Positions 9,069 to 17,841 are shown, counted from the stretch's first letter. The stretch is 64,000 nucleotides of DNA from Paenibacillus xylanexedens (GCF_001908275.1 NZ_CP018620.1:992001-1056000); one strand, 5' to 3'. Program-made: numbers and translations. Notes: generated from the letters alone by a model not told the origin.

Positions 9069-10360
9069 ACGAGAATACCCCCTTTTAATTTTTGAATCGC
9101 ATGGATAAAGACATCCGGTTTACCGAATCCGCCTGCTTTGGTAATCACATGCAGATCATCAATCCCTATAAACTTGGAGATCGGCACGCCGATTTCAAGC
9201 TCATCCAGCAACTCGAAGCCGCTAATATTCCATTTCAGACAGATTTGTTTTGCTGTATCACCGCCGGTCATGGATACCCCTTTGAACACTCCTTCTTCCA
9301 GCAGTCTGGCACAGATCTCACCCATCGCAAGTACAATCTCGTTGCTGACTTCCGTGTGATTGAGACCGCGAATTTCGCCCGTTGCTCGTGCCAGTTCGAT
9401 ATCCACCTGTTCAGCGGTGGAGTAGAGGACAACATCTTGTCCTTCCAGCGCTTTGTCTCGAACCTCGTTATAGACACGTTCCATCTCTTCCGCGCGGTCT
9501 GCGGTTGCGGATACCGCTTTGAAGGAATGGAAGGAGACTGAAGCTACGCGGGACTTGCGCATCAAGCGATGCAGCTGCTCTCGGGAGTTTTTGTTCACGC
9601 TGCCAACCACCGTTAGGATTGGACCGGGATTCTCCGGGATATCAAGTGACGCAGCCCTGGATTCCAACTTGTAATGTGCGGGGAGGTAATTGGCAATGCC
9701 CGCCGAACCTGCCCAAGTAAACGTATACTCCAACTCGCGAGTCATCTGCAGAATCAGTTCCAGATGTCTTTCTTCGGTGGAGTCCACCATTACATACGGG
9801 ATATTCTTTGTTTTCAACTGCTCTAGCTTAGTGCGAATATGATTCTGCCCGGCTTCCAGATCGGCGACGGTGATCTCGCCAACTTCGTACTTGGTCTGTT
9901 GTTTCAACAAGTCCGGAAGGTAGGAAATCGTTACAGGTGTCTTCGGATCATGGGCAATTTCAGTATCTGCCAGCGGAACGCCGTTCAGGTAATGGATTCC
10001 TTCCAATATCGTCCGGTTATTTTTTGGATAACCCGGGGCAATCATCATAAAGTCCGGCTTTACGACATCATATACAGCATCAATCTCGATGCCGATATTA
10101 CCGCGCATGGTGGAGTCCATTTTTTTGAAAATCGTCTCAAATCCGTTGTTCGTCAGCAATTCAGCAGCCTGATATACACGGTCATACGCTTCCTGCGAGG
10201 ATATGGAACGACTATCTGTATCAAAGACGACGGCATCGTAACGTGTAAGAGGGCCTTCATCTATATTAAAAAGAACACTGGTCTTCAAGCCGTGACGGGC
10301 AAGCTGCACCCCGCTGTCATTGGCACCGGTCAAATCATCTGCAATAATGGCTAATTTCAT
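9065..10360 (-). CDS. Four-carbon acid-sugar kinase (DUF1537 family, DtnK/OtnK-like)
   Basis: A 431-residue kinase that phosphorylates threonate- or erythronate-type acid sugars at C4 using ATP. The N-terminal domain has MKLAIIADDLTGANDSG and later KKMDSTMRGNIG, both hallmark motifs; the C-terminal domain carries the nucleotide-binding SMTGGDTAKQIC. The start at 10360 follows AAGGAGGG by 8 bases; the earlier in-frame GTG at 10384 lies upstream of that site. The family acts with PdxA-type dehydrogenases in acid-sugar breakdown, matching the overlap with the next gene. The exact stereoisomer cannot be told from sequence. Confidence 0.88.
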   Translation of the reverse strand: MKLAIIADDLTGANDSGVQLARHGLKTSVLFNIDEGPLTRYDAVVFDTDSRSISSQEAYDRVYQAAELLTNNGFETIFKKMDSTMRGNIGIEIDAVYDVVKPDFMMIAPGYPKNNRTILEGIHYLNGVPLADTEIAHDPKTPVTISYLPDLLKQQTKYEVGEITVADLEAGQNHIRTKLEQLKTKNIPYVMVDSTEERHLELILQMTRELEYTFTWAGSAGIANYLPAHYKLESRAASLDIPENPGPILTVVGSVNKNSREQLHRLMRKSRVASVSFHSFKAVSATADRAEEMERVYNEVRDKALEGQDVVLYSTAEQVDIELARATGEIRGLNHTEVSNEIVLAMGEICARLLEEGVFKGVSMTGGDTAKQICLKWNISGFELLDELEIGVPISKFIGIDDLHVITKAGGFGKPDVFIHAIQKLKGGILV

Positions 10361-10455
10361 GCAGTCATCCCTCCTTGTAAGCACAATTTAATAAAAAGTC
10401 CGTTCAGATCATCCATTAAGCACAGATTAAGCAAATTAAATCAGGTGATACCCAT

Positions 10456-11442
10456 TTATGTGGTTGGTCGTTGATTGTATTTCTCGACTCCACCTGATTT
10501 CTCCAGTCGTTTGGAGAGGAACCCGATGAAGATCGGCAACAGGATGGCTGTTGTTACAACGCTCGCTGCAATTTGCACCGTAGCAATCTCGGCAATTGGG
10601 CCAAATGAAGCATTAGCAGCCACGATGGCAGCAGGTGTACCTACGGCATTCCCGGCTGTTGAACCTTCGGAAGCACCCACGATGGGGTTCCAGCCGATGG
10701 CTTTAAAGAGCAGGAAACCGATTCCGCCCGTTAATAACACGGTTAACACACCCAGTAAAATTCCGCTAAGACCACCTTGAATGATGGAGGAGAAGCTAAT
10801 GTTCATACCCAGAGCAAATGCAAAGAACGGAACAAGTTTGTCACTGCCTTTATGCAGCCATTCCGCCAGATTGCGGTCCAGATTACCAATAATGACACCA
10901 ACGATGAGTGGAAGCAATACCGCAACAAAGGCCATAGGGGAAAACATACCGTTTGCAAAACCCATCGCACCAAAGATGGAGAGCGCTACCATGGTTAGGA
11001 ATGGACCATCGCTGAGCGCGAGGAATGGATAGGCTGCTTTGTCATCTTCTTTACCGTATTGACCAGCGAGTGCGATGTAAAGACCACCGTTAGAGTTGGT
11101 CATCGCAGCGATAATGGCAAGTGGGGCCAGACCCAGGAATAACCCGCTTGAGTCGGCAAACAAAATGGCAACGAGACCAAGTGCTGCACCGATTGCCCAC
11201 TTGACGACAAGCAAGGTAACACCCTTACCGACGGACGAACCAGCTGTTTTGAATGTAATCTGTGTACCGGCAATTAACAGGAACAGTGCAATCAATGTAC
11301 TGGAACTGTTAACGAAGAGAGCTTCCGTGAATCCGCCAATGCGCAAGGCATTTGGGAAGAATGTATTAATGGTTGCACCGAGTAACAGAGGAACGACCAT
11401 CATACCGCCAGGGATGCGATCTAAAGTTGCTTTAATGTTCAT
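10456..11442 (-). CDS. 2-keto-3-deoxygluconate permease family transporter (KdgT-like)
   Basis: A 328-residue integral membrane protein with about ten hydrophobic segments and the KdgT family signatures: RIPGGMMVVPLLLGA at the N-terminus, AMTNSNGGLYIAL in the middle, and GASEGSTAGNAVGTPAAI near the C-terminus. Family members import 2-keto-3-deoxygluconate by proton symport. Because it is first in a unit with an acid-sugar kinase and dehydrogenase, it more likely imports threonate, erythronate or a related acid sugar. AAGGAG lies 8 bases before the ATG. A sigma-A promoter with dyads lies just upstream. Confidence 0.88.
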   Translation of the reverse strand: MNIKATLDRIPGGMMVVPLLLGATINTFFPNALRIGGFTEALFVNSSSTLIALFLLIAGTQITFKTAGSSVGKGVTLLVVKWAIGAALGLVAILFADSSGLFLGLAPLAIIAAMTNSNGGLYIALAGQYGKEDDKAAYPFLALSDGPFLTMVALSIFGAMGFANGMFSPMAFVAVLLPLIVGVIIGNLDRNLAEWLHKGSDKLVPFFAFALGMNISFSSIIQGGLSGILLGVLTVLLTGGIGFLLFKAIGWNPIVGASEGSTAGNAVGTPAAIVAANASFGPIAEIATVQIAASVVTTAILLPIFIGFLSKRLEKSGGVEKYNQRPTT

Positions 11443-11473
11443 AGTAGTAGCTCCTTATGAAGTAATCGTTTTT

Positions 11474-11564
11474 ATGAAGCGCTTGCAGGGATTATGTTAT
11501 CCCATATCGTTTAATATAGCAACAATAAATTATTGTAAATTTTAAATAAACAATAAACTGTTTA
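11474..11564 (-). promoter_or_regulatory. Promoter and operator region of the acid-sugar operon
   Basis: On the minus strand TTTACA (11534-11539) and TATTAA (11511-11516) are spaced by 17 bases, a good sigma-A promoter. Three dyads surround it: ACAATAA-A-TTATTGT at 11522-11536 across the -35 and spacer, TAAACA-N6-TGTTTA at 11547-11564 upstream, and GGGAT-N6-ATCCC at 11488-11503 near +1. A cre-like but one-base-short sequence (ATGAAGCGCTTGCA) lies at 11474-11487. No -24/-12 (sigma-54) sequence was found. The two upstream dyads share ACAATAAA and are the best candidates for the PrpR-like regulator. Confidence 0.55.
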
Positions 11565-11586
11565 AAAATGCAACACATAAAGGCGA

Positions 11587-11627
11587 TAAAAAAGACGCAA
11601 ACTTAAAGTTAATCTTTAAGTTTACGC
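11587..11627 (-). terminator. Terminator overlapping the regulator's stop codon
   Basis: On the minus strand GCGTAAACTTAAAG pairs with CTTTAAGTTTGCGT around the loop ATTAA, which contains the TAA stop, and T6 follows. The left arm is the last codons of the regulator gene. Confidence 0.8.
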
Positions 11628-13291
11628 CATAATGTGGCCCTGTTAATCCCCAGACGCTCTGCGGCCTTCGATTGATTATTATTTTCCTCCTGGAGTACGA
11701 ACTGAATAACTTCCTTTTCGATGTCCTTCAGAGTTCCACTCAACTTCATTTGGCTTGAAACAGGTTGCTGATCCAGCAAGCGAGACAAGGTAGCCGTTGT
11801 AATTACATAGTCCTGTTCATTGAGTGCAGCCTGCTTGATCAGATGCTTCAACTGGTTGACGTTCATATGTGTGATCTGATCCCGGATCAGCTGTAGTGCA
11901 TCTTCTTTTATTCTCACCGCAGTAGTTCCGTATTTCTGGTAGTAACCCGTTAGGAAATGCTGCATCAGTGGAGCCAGATCCTCTGGTCTATCCGCAAGAT
12001 TTGGCATCATGATCGTATTAAGCTTCAGGTCGAGAGACCACTGTGGGTTCAAGGTCTGTTCCCCGAGTATAAACACGCCAATCCGGCTTTGAAGGCAGCT
12101 CTGGATAAAAGAGAGCAACTCGGGATCTTCGATACGTGCTTCCATACGGTTAATCTCTACATTCCGAACCTTGGCTAGTGGTATCTTGTGCAAATGACCG
12201 GGCGGAACTTGCGTGAGATCGATCTGTAATAGCAGCCCACCACCGGAGTGCATCTGATGAATGTGTTTGACCAGAAAAGATTTACCGGAATCCGCTTCAC
12301 CCAGCAGATAGATCGGTTCATGATGCTCGTATAGTGCCCGAATGTTCTTCAATACCGCCTGCATGGCAGGGGATTCAGCAACAATGGGCTCCATCGATGC
12401 GTCCGTGAACGTTGTTATGCCGAATTGTGCAAAGGCATAGGGTTGTCCTTTTTCCAGCATATATACCTTGTAGTTCTTGTTATCCAGGGTCGTTTCATAG
12501 GCGTTAACCGTGAGTTGGTAATCGTCCACCATGAACACATTTTGGATCTGGGATTGATGAAATTCCAGACTGGTATTGGTCAGATACATGTGATTATCGG
12601 TCAGCGGATTTTTCTCAAAATCGGTCAGGTTCTCGAATACAACTTCATTCCGTTCATTTAAAATAAGTAAATTGGGATGTTCCCGTGTAACGAGGTCATT
12701 CAGTATGATAGATATCGCATGATTTTTGCTCAAATAACGATAGACCAGCTGCGCATCCTCCATCGCTCTAAGGATGGATTCCTGTCCGGATTGGATCAAC
12801 AATCCCTCCAGACCATAGGTCTTCGCGGTGTTGACGGTGATCACATCTCCGACAATCTGTCGGTACCCGGAAGCTTTCAACTCCAAGAGTAATCGTGCCA
12901 CATCTTCCGAGCTATGTATGGTATAGACCTTGAGGGGCAGATCCATCAGATCAATAATCGATTGTGCACCAGAGGTGATGTTGGAGAAGCCAACAATGGC
13001 TGTTTGGCCGTTAAACTGGCTTGCCAGTGTAAGTGAACGAATCATATCATAGCCCGATAACTGCACATCAATGACGGGAATGGTCACTGCTTTTTTAATG
13101 AGTTGGGCGGTTCCGCCGCGGCTGATGATAATCTCTGCACCATTTTTCTCAGCTTGAGTTGCTAATTCCACACCGTTTGCCAAGTCGCCCACGTCCGTCT
13201 GAATGGTTAACTGGGGAAAACGAGGAATGCACTCTTGTATAATAGGAATCATCGATTCGTAGGGAGCAATAAAGTGAACTCGTGTACGCAT
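11609..13291 (-). CDS. PrpR-like transcriptional regulator with a reduced AAA domain
   Basis: A 560-residue regulator. Residues 1 to about 180 form a PrpR_N-type sensor domain (RVHFIAPYES, ELATQAEKNGAEIIISRGGTA, PVIDVQLSGYDMIRS). A PAS-like stretch follows (ILNERNEVVFENLTDF). Then comes an AAA region with a Walker A-like GEADSGKS (usual form GESGTGKE), but it is short and I find no GAFTGA loop, the element that contacts sigma-54. The C-terminus is a Fis-type helix-turn-helix (NNQSKAAERLGINRATLWRKL). It probably controls the kdgT-kinase-pdxA genes just downstream from a sigma-A promoter. A TATAAT box at 13328-13333 lies upstream of the start. Confidence 0.85.
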   Translation of the reverse strand: MRTRVHFIAPYESMIPIIQECIPRFPQLTIQTDVGDLANGVELATQAEKNGAEIIISRGGTAQLIKKAVTIPVIDVQLSGYDMIRSLTLASQFNGQTAIVGFSNITSGAQSIIDLMDLPLKVYTIHSSEDVARLLLELKASGYRQIVGDVITVNTAKTYGLEGLLIQSGQESILRAMEDAQLVYRYLSKNHAISIILNDLVTREHPNLLILNERNEVVFENLTDFEKNPLTDNHMYLTNTSLEFHQSQIQNVFMVDDYQLTVNAYETTLDNKNYKVYMLEKGQPYAFAQFGITTFTDASMEPIVAESPAMQAVLKNIRALYEHHEPIYLLGEADSGKSFLVKHIHQMHSGGGLLLQIDLTQVPPGHLHKIPLAKVRNVEINRMEARIEDPELLSFIQSCLQSRIGVFILGEQTLNPQWSLDLKLNTIMMPNLADRPEDLAPLMQHFLTGYYQKYGTTAVRIKEDALQLIRDQITHMNVNQLKHLIKQAALNEQDYVITTATLSRLLDQQPVSSQMKLSGTLKDIEKEVIQFVLQEENNNQSKAAERLGINRATLWRKLKD

Positions 13292-13327
13292 AATTTTCCT
13301 GCCTTTATAGAAAACTTTGATCCCCTT

Positions 13328-13333
13328 ATTATA
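13328..13333 (-). promoter_or_regulatory. Possible -10 box of the PrpR-like regulator gene
   Basis: A perfect TATAAT on the minus strand 37 bases before the start codon; no convincing -35 box is visible at 16-18 bases. Confidence 0.35.
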
Positions 13334-13519
13334 GCCAACTTACGAAGGAATGGCACCTATGGGGGAACCAGCCCTGTTGTGTCTGCAAAATGCTTGTGTG
13401 ATATGCCTTCATAGCTCTCCCGAATGGAATGTGATGAAGTACACTGAATCGAATCGTTATCTATCTCAAATTAATGCATAATTGCACACGATAAGTATAG
13501 AGAAATGAGGAGATTTCAT

Positions 13520-13738
13520 ATGGGAGACATTCATAAAGTAGCTGAGCCGGATCACATCATTAAGGATGTTGTCGGGAAGTTCCCGTGTAGGGTGCTGTGG
13601 AGTGAAGGCCGTCCATGTCTGGAGTATCAGAGGGAAGAGGATGTGGCGTTAATAACCGAATACGTCCATAAAACGTATAACGTTGAATTATTGGATGTGT
13701 TTTTCACAGAGGTGGAGAGCCTTCCGGTGGAGCCATAG
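13520..13738 (+). CDS. Small conserved-looking protein of unknown function
   Basis: A 72-residue soluble protein (MGDIHKVAEPDHIIKDVVGKF at the start, then an acidic, aromatic second half). I do not recognise the family. The start at 13520 is chosen because GAGGAG precedes it by 8 bases; an in-frame ATG at 13505 lies before this site. It stands alone between the PrpR-like regulator (minus) and the pspA operon. Confidence 0.6.
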   Translation: MGDIHKVAEPDHIIKDVVGKFPCRVLWSEGRPCLEYQREEDVALITEYVHKTYNVELLDVFFTEVESLPVEP

Positions 13739-13888
13739 TTAGGTAGGGATTTGTGGGATAGGAACAAAGGACTAAAGCCCATAATACCGATCCAAATCCG
13801 ATCGCAGATGAAAGTATGCAATTCATTAATGAACTGTGATTGAGGAAGAATGATACTGATAATTATGAGTGATTTTTTTGATTATAAG

Positions 13889-13918
13889 GCGACACTATAA
13901 AGTGCTCGTCTTTTCTTA
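13889..13918 (+). terminator. Possible weak terminator
   Basis: GGCGA-CACT-ATAA-AGTG-C-TCGTC forms an imperfect hairpin followed by TTTTCTT. It would end the small gene at 13520, 150 bases away. The rest of 13739-13969 shows nothing else clear. Confidence 0.35.
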
Positions 13919-13969
13919 TATTACGTTTTATAGTACGGATTTGGATCGTAGTAACTCCACTTCCAATCG

Positions 13970-13995
13970 TGAAATGTGAAACGTATGTGGGCGTA
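13970..13995 (+). promoter_or_regulatory. Sigma-W-like ECF promoter upstream of pspA
   Basis: TGAAAT at 13970-13975 and CGTA at 13992-13995 are spaced by 16 bases, matching the sigma-W consensus TGAAAC-N16/17-CGTA with one mismatch. The Bacillus subtilis pspA operon is a known sigma-W target, so the family context supports this call. Confidence 0.6.
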
Positions 13996-14043
13996 TTCAT
14001 GTATTATAGTATACATATGAACTTTTCGGAGGAGGAACAAGTA

Positions 14044-14748
14044 ATGGGAATCTTATCGAGGTTTAGAGACGTGATGAAGGCCAATGTGAACCACATGTTG
14101 TCTCGGGCGGAAGACCCGGAGAAAAGTGTGAATGAGTATATGCGCAACCTGAGTAGTGATCTGGGTCAGGTGAAGGCTGAAACGGCAGCGGTGCTGTCGG
14201 ATGAGAGCCGGGCGAAGCGAGCATTGGATGAGTGCAGCACCGAGGTCAAGAAGTTACAGCGGTATGCGGAAAAATCGGCGGAGTCGGGAGACGAAGATAA
14301 GGCACGCGGTTTTCTGGAGAAGAAAGTGAAGCTAGCTGACAAATTGAACGAATTACAGGCTGCCTATGAACGTGCTTCTGCCAAAGCGAAGATGATGAAA
14401 CATATGAATGATAAACTCGTTGCAGATCTGGGGAAATTGGAGGCGCGGCATGCAGAACTGAAAGGTCGCATGGCAGATGCAAAGGCGCAGCAACAGGCCA
14501 ACCAACGGAATGCATCTGCGGGCAGAGCTGATGCTGCATTGAAGGCCATGGAAGACAAGGCGAACCAGGCGCTGAATGAAGCAGAGGCTTTGGCAGAACT
14601 TCGTGCTGGGGCACAGGAAGATGATTTGGACGAATTAATTGCCCAGTTGGAGAGGGACATGAACGCAGATGCGGGTAATAATGAGAGTGCGTCGCCAAGT
14701 GCAGAGGAAGAACTCGCAGCGATTCAGGAAAAGCTGAAGAATAAGTAA
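14044..14748 (+). CDS. pspA: PspA/IM30 family membrane-stress protein
   Basis: A 234-residue phage-shock-protein A homologue, an ESCRT-III-like coiled-coil protein that binds stressed inner membrane. MGILSRFRDVMKANVNHML forms the N-terminal amphipathic helix, and DPEKSVNEYMRNLSSDL is the family signature; the rest is long heptad-rich coiled coil with an acidic, disordered tail. The start at 14044 has GGAGGAGG upstream and matches the family N-terminus; 25 further in-frame codons upstream are not supported. It is first in a four-gene operon with ydjG-, ydjH- and ydjI-like genes behind a sigma-W-like promoter. In Bacillus subtilis the equivalent operon protects against membrane-active compounds. 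Confidence 0.92.
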   Translation: MGILSRFRDVMKANVNHMLSRAEDPEKSVNEYMRNLSSDLGQVKAETAAVLSDESRAKRALDECSTEVKKLQRYAEKSAESGDEDKARGFLEKKVKLADKLNELQAAYERASAKAKMMKHMNDKLVADLGKLEARHAELKGRMADAKAQQQANQRNASAGRADAALKAMEDKANQALNEAEALAELRAGAQEDDLDELIAQLERDMNADAGNNESASPSAEEELAAIQEKLKNK

Positions 14749-14784
14749 TACGTTACACCATTTCGTTAACATTGAGGTGAGCAG

Positions 14785-15816
14785 ATGCCGGTTATTGAAT
14801 ATAAATGTCCAAACTGCGGCAGTGGCATGATCTTTGACAGTGTGTCAGGTGCATTATCCTGTCCCAGCTGCGGCCGCCAGGACAACATAGAGCAGATCCC
14901 CGATCCCTTGAAAAGACAAGTATTCACCGAAAACGAGGTCAAAGAATACCACTGTAACAGCTGCGGAGCTGACATTGTGACAGAACCGGAGACCAGTGCG
15001 ACGACATGTAGTTTCTGCGGTGCAGCGGTTGTACTCAGTGATCGGCTGACGGGCAATCTGGCCCCTGCGATGGTGATTCCTTTTTCGATCAACAAGGATC
15101 AAGCCAAGCAGGCTTTCAAAAAGTGGTGCAAAAACGGCCTTTTAACGCCAAGTGGCTTCATGTCCGCCGATCGGATTCAGAGCATTACTGGCATGTACGT
15201 GCCGTTCTGGTTGTACGAGTTACATAACAAAATCGAAGTGCATGGTCGTGGCACCAAGGTCAGATCCTACACCCAGGGCGACTACCATTACACGGAAACA
15301 CAGCACTTCGATATATACCGCCGGATTCGGCTGAATTACGTGAACCTGCCCATCGATGCATCGGAGAAAATGAAAGATGAACTGATGGATAAGCTGGAGC
15401 CTTTCCCATATAATCAGCTGAAATTGTTCAAGACCCCGTATCTGGCGGGGTACATTGCGGAAAAATATAGTTATACGGACGAGGAACTTTTTCCACGGGC
15501 CAAGGATAAAACGAGATCGTACATTGATTCTTATATTGCCTCAACTGTATCCGGATATACCAGCGTGAGCTACACGGACAAACAGATTAATACTACGCTC
15601 AAAAATGCGGACTATGTGCTGCTCCCAGTGTGGATGGTCAACTATGACTACAATCGGGCACAGTATACCTTTGCCATGAATGGTCAGACAGGTAAAGTGG
15701 TCGGTAAACCACCGATCAGCAAAGCCAAAGTGGCCGGATGGTTCGCAGGAGTCTCTGCGGTCTCGTTGTTGTCACTGAAGCTGGTTTCCTGGATGATGGG
15801 AGGTGGATTCTTATGA
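14785..15816 (+). CDS. ydjG: YdjG-like zinc-ribbon membrane protein
   Basis: A 343-residue protein with two N-terminal zinc ribbons (CPNCGSG...CPSCGRQ near residues 8-30, CNSCGAD...CSFCGAA near 56-76), a central soluble domain (ITGMYVPFWLYEL) and one C-terminal membrane helix (VAGWFAGVSAVSLLSLKL). This matches YdjG, which with YdjH recruits PspA to the membrane in Bacillus. It lies 36 bases after pspA and overlaps the next gene by 4 bases. The symbol is by domain content and gene order. Confidence 0.82.
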   Translation: MPVIEYKCPNCGSGMIFDSVSGALSCPSCGRQDNIEQIPDPLKRQVFTENEVKEYHCNSCGADIVTEPETSATTCSFCGAAVVLSDRLTGNLAPAMVIPFSINKDQAKQAFKKWCKNGLLTPSGFMSADRIQSITGMYVPFWLYELHNKIEVHGRGTKVRSYTQGDYHYTETQHFDIYRRIRLNYVNLPIDASEKMKDELMDKLEPFPYNQLKLFKTPYLAGYIAEKYSYTDEELFPRAKDKTRSYIDSYIASTVSGYTSVSYTDKQINTTLKNADYVLLPVWMVNYDYNRAQYTFAMNGQTGKVVGKPPISKAKVAGWFAGVSAVSLLSLKLVSWMMGGGFL

Positions 15817-16613
15817 GGAAAAGAACCCCTCTGGCCGTGATGGCTACGCTCATTTTACTTATGATAACCCTTGTCGCTCCGTTGTTTCCCATGTCATCGG
15901 CATCCGCAGCGGAGAGCAAAAATCTCATCTACGATGAGGCCAACTTGCTGAGTGAGCAGGAGATAAGTGAACTGAATCTACTTGCGAATCAGTATGGCGC
16001 GGAACGGCAGACGGACTTTGTTATTTTGACAACAAATAATGTTGAGAATCAGGATGTTATACTCTTAACTGAAGATTTTTATGATAAGCAGGAGCTAGGG
16101 TACGACAAAAAACTTGGCAATGCTGTCATATTAACGATGGATATGAATAATCGCGAAGTGTATCTGGCTGGATTTTATAAGGCAAAAGAATATTTGAGTG
16201 ATCAGCGACTAGATTCTATCCGTAACCGGATTACCTCTGAATTGTCCAGTGGGGATTATAAACTCGCATTTGAGAAATATATTGAGCTCTCTTACAAATA
16301 TATGGGGTATGAACCCGGTGTGAATCCAAACAACATTTTGTTCAACGGCTGGTTTCAATTGGGAGTATCTGTAGTTCTTGGCAGTATTGTTGTTGGTATT
16401 ATGACCTATCGTTCCGGAGGACGTGTCACGGTCAATCGTGCGACTTATGAGGATTCAAGCAATTCCAGTGTAATTGATCGTCAGGATCGTTACATCCGTA
16501 CAACCGTAACCAAGCGCAAAATCGAGAAGAACAATAACAACGGTGGAGGAGGCGGCGGTGGAGGTACCTCCCGAGGCGGTCATTCACACAGTGGAAGTAG
16601 AGGTTCGTTTTAG
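15813..16613 (+). CDS. ydjH: YdjH-like TPM-domain membrane protein
   Basis: A 266-residue protein: signal peptide or anchor at residues 5-30, an extracytoplasmic TPM domain (YDEANLLSEQEISELN, FVILTTNN, GNAVILTMDMNNREVYL), one membrane helix around 185-205 (FQLGVSVVLGSIVVGIM), then a basic tail ending in a glycine tract and SRGGHSHSGSRGSF. The start ATG at 15813 overlaps the ydjG stop (ATGA) and has GGAGGTGG before it, indicating translational coupling. In Bacillus YdjH and YdjG act together as membrane anchor for PspA. Confidence 0.82.
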   Translation: MRKRTPLAVMATLILLMITLVAPLFPMSSASAAESKNLIYDEANLLSEQEISELNLLANQYGAERQTDFVILTTNNVENQDVILLTEDFYDKQELGYDKKLGNAVILTMDMNNREVYLAGFYKAKEYLSDQRLDSIRNRITSELSSGDYKLAFEKYIELSYKYMGYEPGVNPNNILFNGWFQLGVSVVLGSIVVGIMTYRSGGRVTVNRATYEDSSNSSVIDRQDRYIRTTVTKRKIEKNNNNGGGGGGGGTSRGGHSHSGSRGSF

Positions 16614-16658
16614 TAACGAGTCTGCGAAGTATGTTAAATAGAAGGGATGGGAACGAGT

Positions 16659-17702
16659 ATGGGATTTTTCAGAAATCAATTTTCGAATGTGGTGGAATGG
16701 GAAGAGTTCAGAGATGACATGATATTTTGGAAGTGGAGCAACCGGGAGATCAAGAAGGGGAGTAAACTCATCATCCGCTCCGGTCAGGACGCCATTTTCC
16801 TGAATAACGGTAAAGTGGAAGGGATTTTCGAGGACGAAGGATCGTTTAATATTGATTCCGAGATCATTCCGTTCCTTTCTACCTTAAAAGGGTTCAAATT
16901 CGGATTCAACAGCGGCATGCGGGTCGAAGTATTGTTTGTAAATACCAAAGAGTTCACCGTGCGCTGGGGCACGCAAAGCCCGGTATTGATTCCGACTCCA
17001 CAACTCCCGGGCGGGATGCCGATTCGGGCCAACGGAACATTTAATTTCAGAGTAAGTGACTATGTGACCCTGATTGATAAGATTGCAGGCATCAAACAGA
17101 GTTATCTGGTCGAGGATGTCAAGATCCGAATCACTTCAGTGCTGGATCAGCTTCTAATGAAGTGGATTAGCCGTGAAGGGAAGGATATGTTCAACCTGCA
17201 GGCCAATGCATCGGATATTGCCAAGGGGATTCAGGAAGATCTGGATATGCAGATGATGGACATCGGAATTGGGATTACCGGTTTCCAGGTGATGAGCTTC
17301 AATTATCCAAAAGAGATTCAGGATATGATTACAAAGACCGCTTCGCATGAGATGATTGGTAATCTGCAAAAGTATCAGCAGGTCAGCATGACAGACGGCA
17401 TCTCATCCGGTAAAGTACAGGGCGGCGGCGCAGCTTCGGATATGGCGGGTATGATGATGGGTATGAATATGGCCAATGAAATGATGAAAAACATGAACCA
17501 GAACCAAGGCCAGAATCAGAACAACAATGCGGGTTCGTCTCAGAATCAGAATGCTGACCAGAAGCCAGCGGGCAATAGCAACGGTGATTCAGGTAACTCT
17601 CCATCTACAGAAGGCAACAAGAAGCCAAACTTCTGCCCGAACTGTGGAGCCAAAAATGAAGGAGCCAACTTCTGTCCGAACTGTGGTCAAAAACTGGGCT
17701 AA
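16659..17702 (+). CDS. ydjI: YdjI-like SPFH-domain protein with C-terminal zinc ribbons
   Basis: A 347-residue protein beginning GFFRNQFSNVVEWEE, the typical YdjI/virion-core-protein-like N-terminus. The SPFH-like domain runs to about residue 240 (GTFNFRVSDYVTLIDKIAG). A Met/Gly and Gln/Asn-rich linker follows, then a double zinc ribbon at the end (FCPNCGAKNEGANFCPNCG). The start at 16659 is preferred to the ATG at 16647 because AAGGG touches 16647 but is about 10 bases from 16659. Last gene of the pspA operon, followed by a strong terminator. Confidence 0.82.
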   Translation: MGFFRNQFSNVVEWEEFRDDMIFWKWSNREIKKGSKLIIRSGQDAIFLNNGKVEGIFEDEGSFNIDSEIIPFLSTLKGFKFGFNSGMRVEVLFVNTKEFTVRWGTQSPVLIPTPQLPGGMPIRANGTFNFRVSDYVTLIDKIAGIKQSYLVEDVKIRITSVLDQLLMKWISREGKDMFNLQANASDIAKGIQEDLDMQMMDIGIGITGFQVMSFNYPKEIQDMITKTASHEMIGNLQKYQQVSMTDGISSGKVQGGGAASDMAGMMMGMNMANEMMKNMNQNQGQNQNNNAGSSQNQNADQKPAGNSNGDSGNSPSTEGNKKPNFCPNCGAKNEGANFCPNCGQKLG

Positions 17703-17719
17703 TAAAATAAATACATGTA

Positions 17720-17768
17720 GGGCTAGGTTCGTAGTAAGTGAAATTACTGCGGAGCTAGCCCTTTTTTG
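17720..17768 (+). terminator. Rho-independent terminator of the pspA operon
   Basis: GGGCTAG pairs with CTAGCCC, and AGTAA with TTACT inside, followed by six T. Confidence 0.88.
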
Positions 17769-17841
17769 TTTGGAGTCATACTTAAAGCAACATGGAGTAG
17801 AGCAGAGGAACGGGTGCAGTCATTTAATTTTTATAAAAGAG

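Noticed and set aside
11443..11608. Sigma-54 (-24/-12) promoter for the acid-sugar operon
   Set aside because: No GG-N10-GC arrangement was found; a normal sigma-A promoter fits better.
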